Assembly: GCA_003224175.1 (NCBI GenBank) | Contig: QHYQ01000179.1 | Coordinates: 1-45,047, forward strand | Direction: 5' to 3' | Length of the DNA: 45,047 bases | Source: Acidobacteriota bacterium | Lineage (GTDB): Bacteria; Acidobacteriota; Terriglobia; Acidiferrales; UBA7541 | In this document: positions 44,881 through 45,047 of the stretch, one piece after another | How positions within the stretch are numbered: position 1 is the first letter of the stretch | Layout: every line of letters begins with the position of its first letter | The notes under the pieces: model-generated | The model's database searches: none | What the model was told of the DNA's origin: nothing | What the model saw: only the letters and a program-made list of their open reading frames with translations | Made by a program: the position numbers and the translations under genes

Positions 44881-45047
44881 GTGTGACCGTCCATTAGCCG
44901 CCCCACCCCACCCCATTTTTGGTGTAAGTGTTCATTCTAAAGCTGCTTAGATCGATCGTTCTGCAAGTATTCATTCTGCAGGTTTTACGGTAAATCGCGA
45001 CTTTCATCCGTACCCACGCCCCACCTCCGGCTTCTTTCCGCGCTGCG
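44881..45047 (+). mobile_element. End of an IS21-like element running off the window
   Basis: CCCCACCCC (44901-44909, repeated), ATTTTTGG, then TGTAAGTGTTCATTCT (44923-44938) and TGCAAGTATTCATTCT (44962-44977), copies 39 bases apart. This matches the array at 12526-12650 in the opposite orientation, including the outer C-rich and T-rich flanks. Repeated transposase-binding sites at both ends are typical of IS21; the family call is inference. The element body would lie to the right of the window. Confidence 0.55.

Overview
The window reads like a chromosomal segment of an Acidobacteriota (Koribacter/Sulfotelmatobacter-like) genome, though this is inferred from gene content and not proven. It is moderately GC-rich and has a DUF2934 protein, small acidobacterial zinc-ribbon proteins, PilZ and PAS signalling genes, and a large radical SAM enzyme resembling bacterial membrane-spanning-lipid synthases. 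I found no rRNA, tRNA, CRISPR array, prophage or intact insertion sequence.

Layout. 0-5.3 kb: the 3' end of rpoC, a membrane PAS histidine kinase ending in half a receiver domain, a convergent secreted protein and a small protein. 5.5-12.1 kb: gatA, two family 2 glycosyltransferases, a fosmidomycin-resistance-type MFS exporter (fsr) and a SulP transporter with STAS domain. 12.1-17.8 kb: a gap with a degenerate ~40-bp-spaced repeat array that looks like the end of an IS21-like element, a large secreted amidase-signature protein, a zinc-ribbon/DUF2934 pair, a phosphofructokinase with pyrophosphate-type residues, and a YbdD-like/FmdB-like pair. 17.9-19.9 kb: a radical SAM gene of the tetraether/membrane-spanning lipid synthase type, broken by a frame change near its 5' end. 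20-26.6 kb: a protein with a basic linker, queG, Mn-type sodA, a LuxR-type regulator, a ceramide-glucosyltransferase-like enzyme and an unknown protein. 26.7-36.8 kb: a long minus-strand housekeeping block, in transcription order rpmE, tandem thyX, membrane protein, prfA, prmC, dinB, CCA-type nucleotidyltransferase, lon. 37-44.7 kb: signalling and envelope genes (GGDEF-PilZ, histidine kinase, NtrC-type activator, PilZ protein, secreted redox protein, second PilZ protein). The last ~150 bases carry a second copy of the IS21-like end.

The strongest discovery is at 42782-44089. A secreted OB-like/peroxiredoxin/DsbD-alpha-like protein has an in-frame UGA exactly where the first cysteine of a WCPYC motif belongs. 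The frame stays open for 278 further codons of conserved protein. A perfect hairpin with a GGUC apical loop sits about 20 nt after the UGA, as in the E. coli fdhF SECIS element. I read it as a selenoprotein, not a pseudogene. Next to it is a self-contained sigma-54 circuit: a soluble histidine kinase, an NtrC-type activator with an intact GAFTGA loop, a terminator, then a good -24/-12 promoter in front of a PilZ gene.
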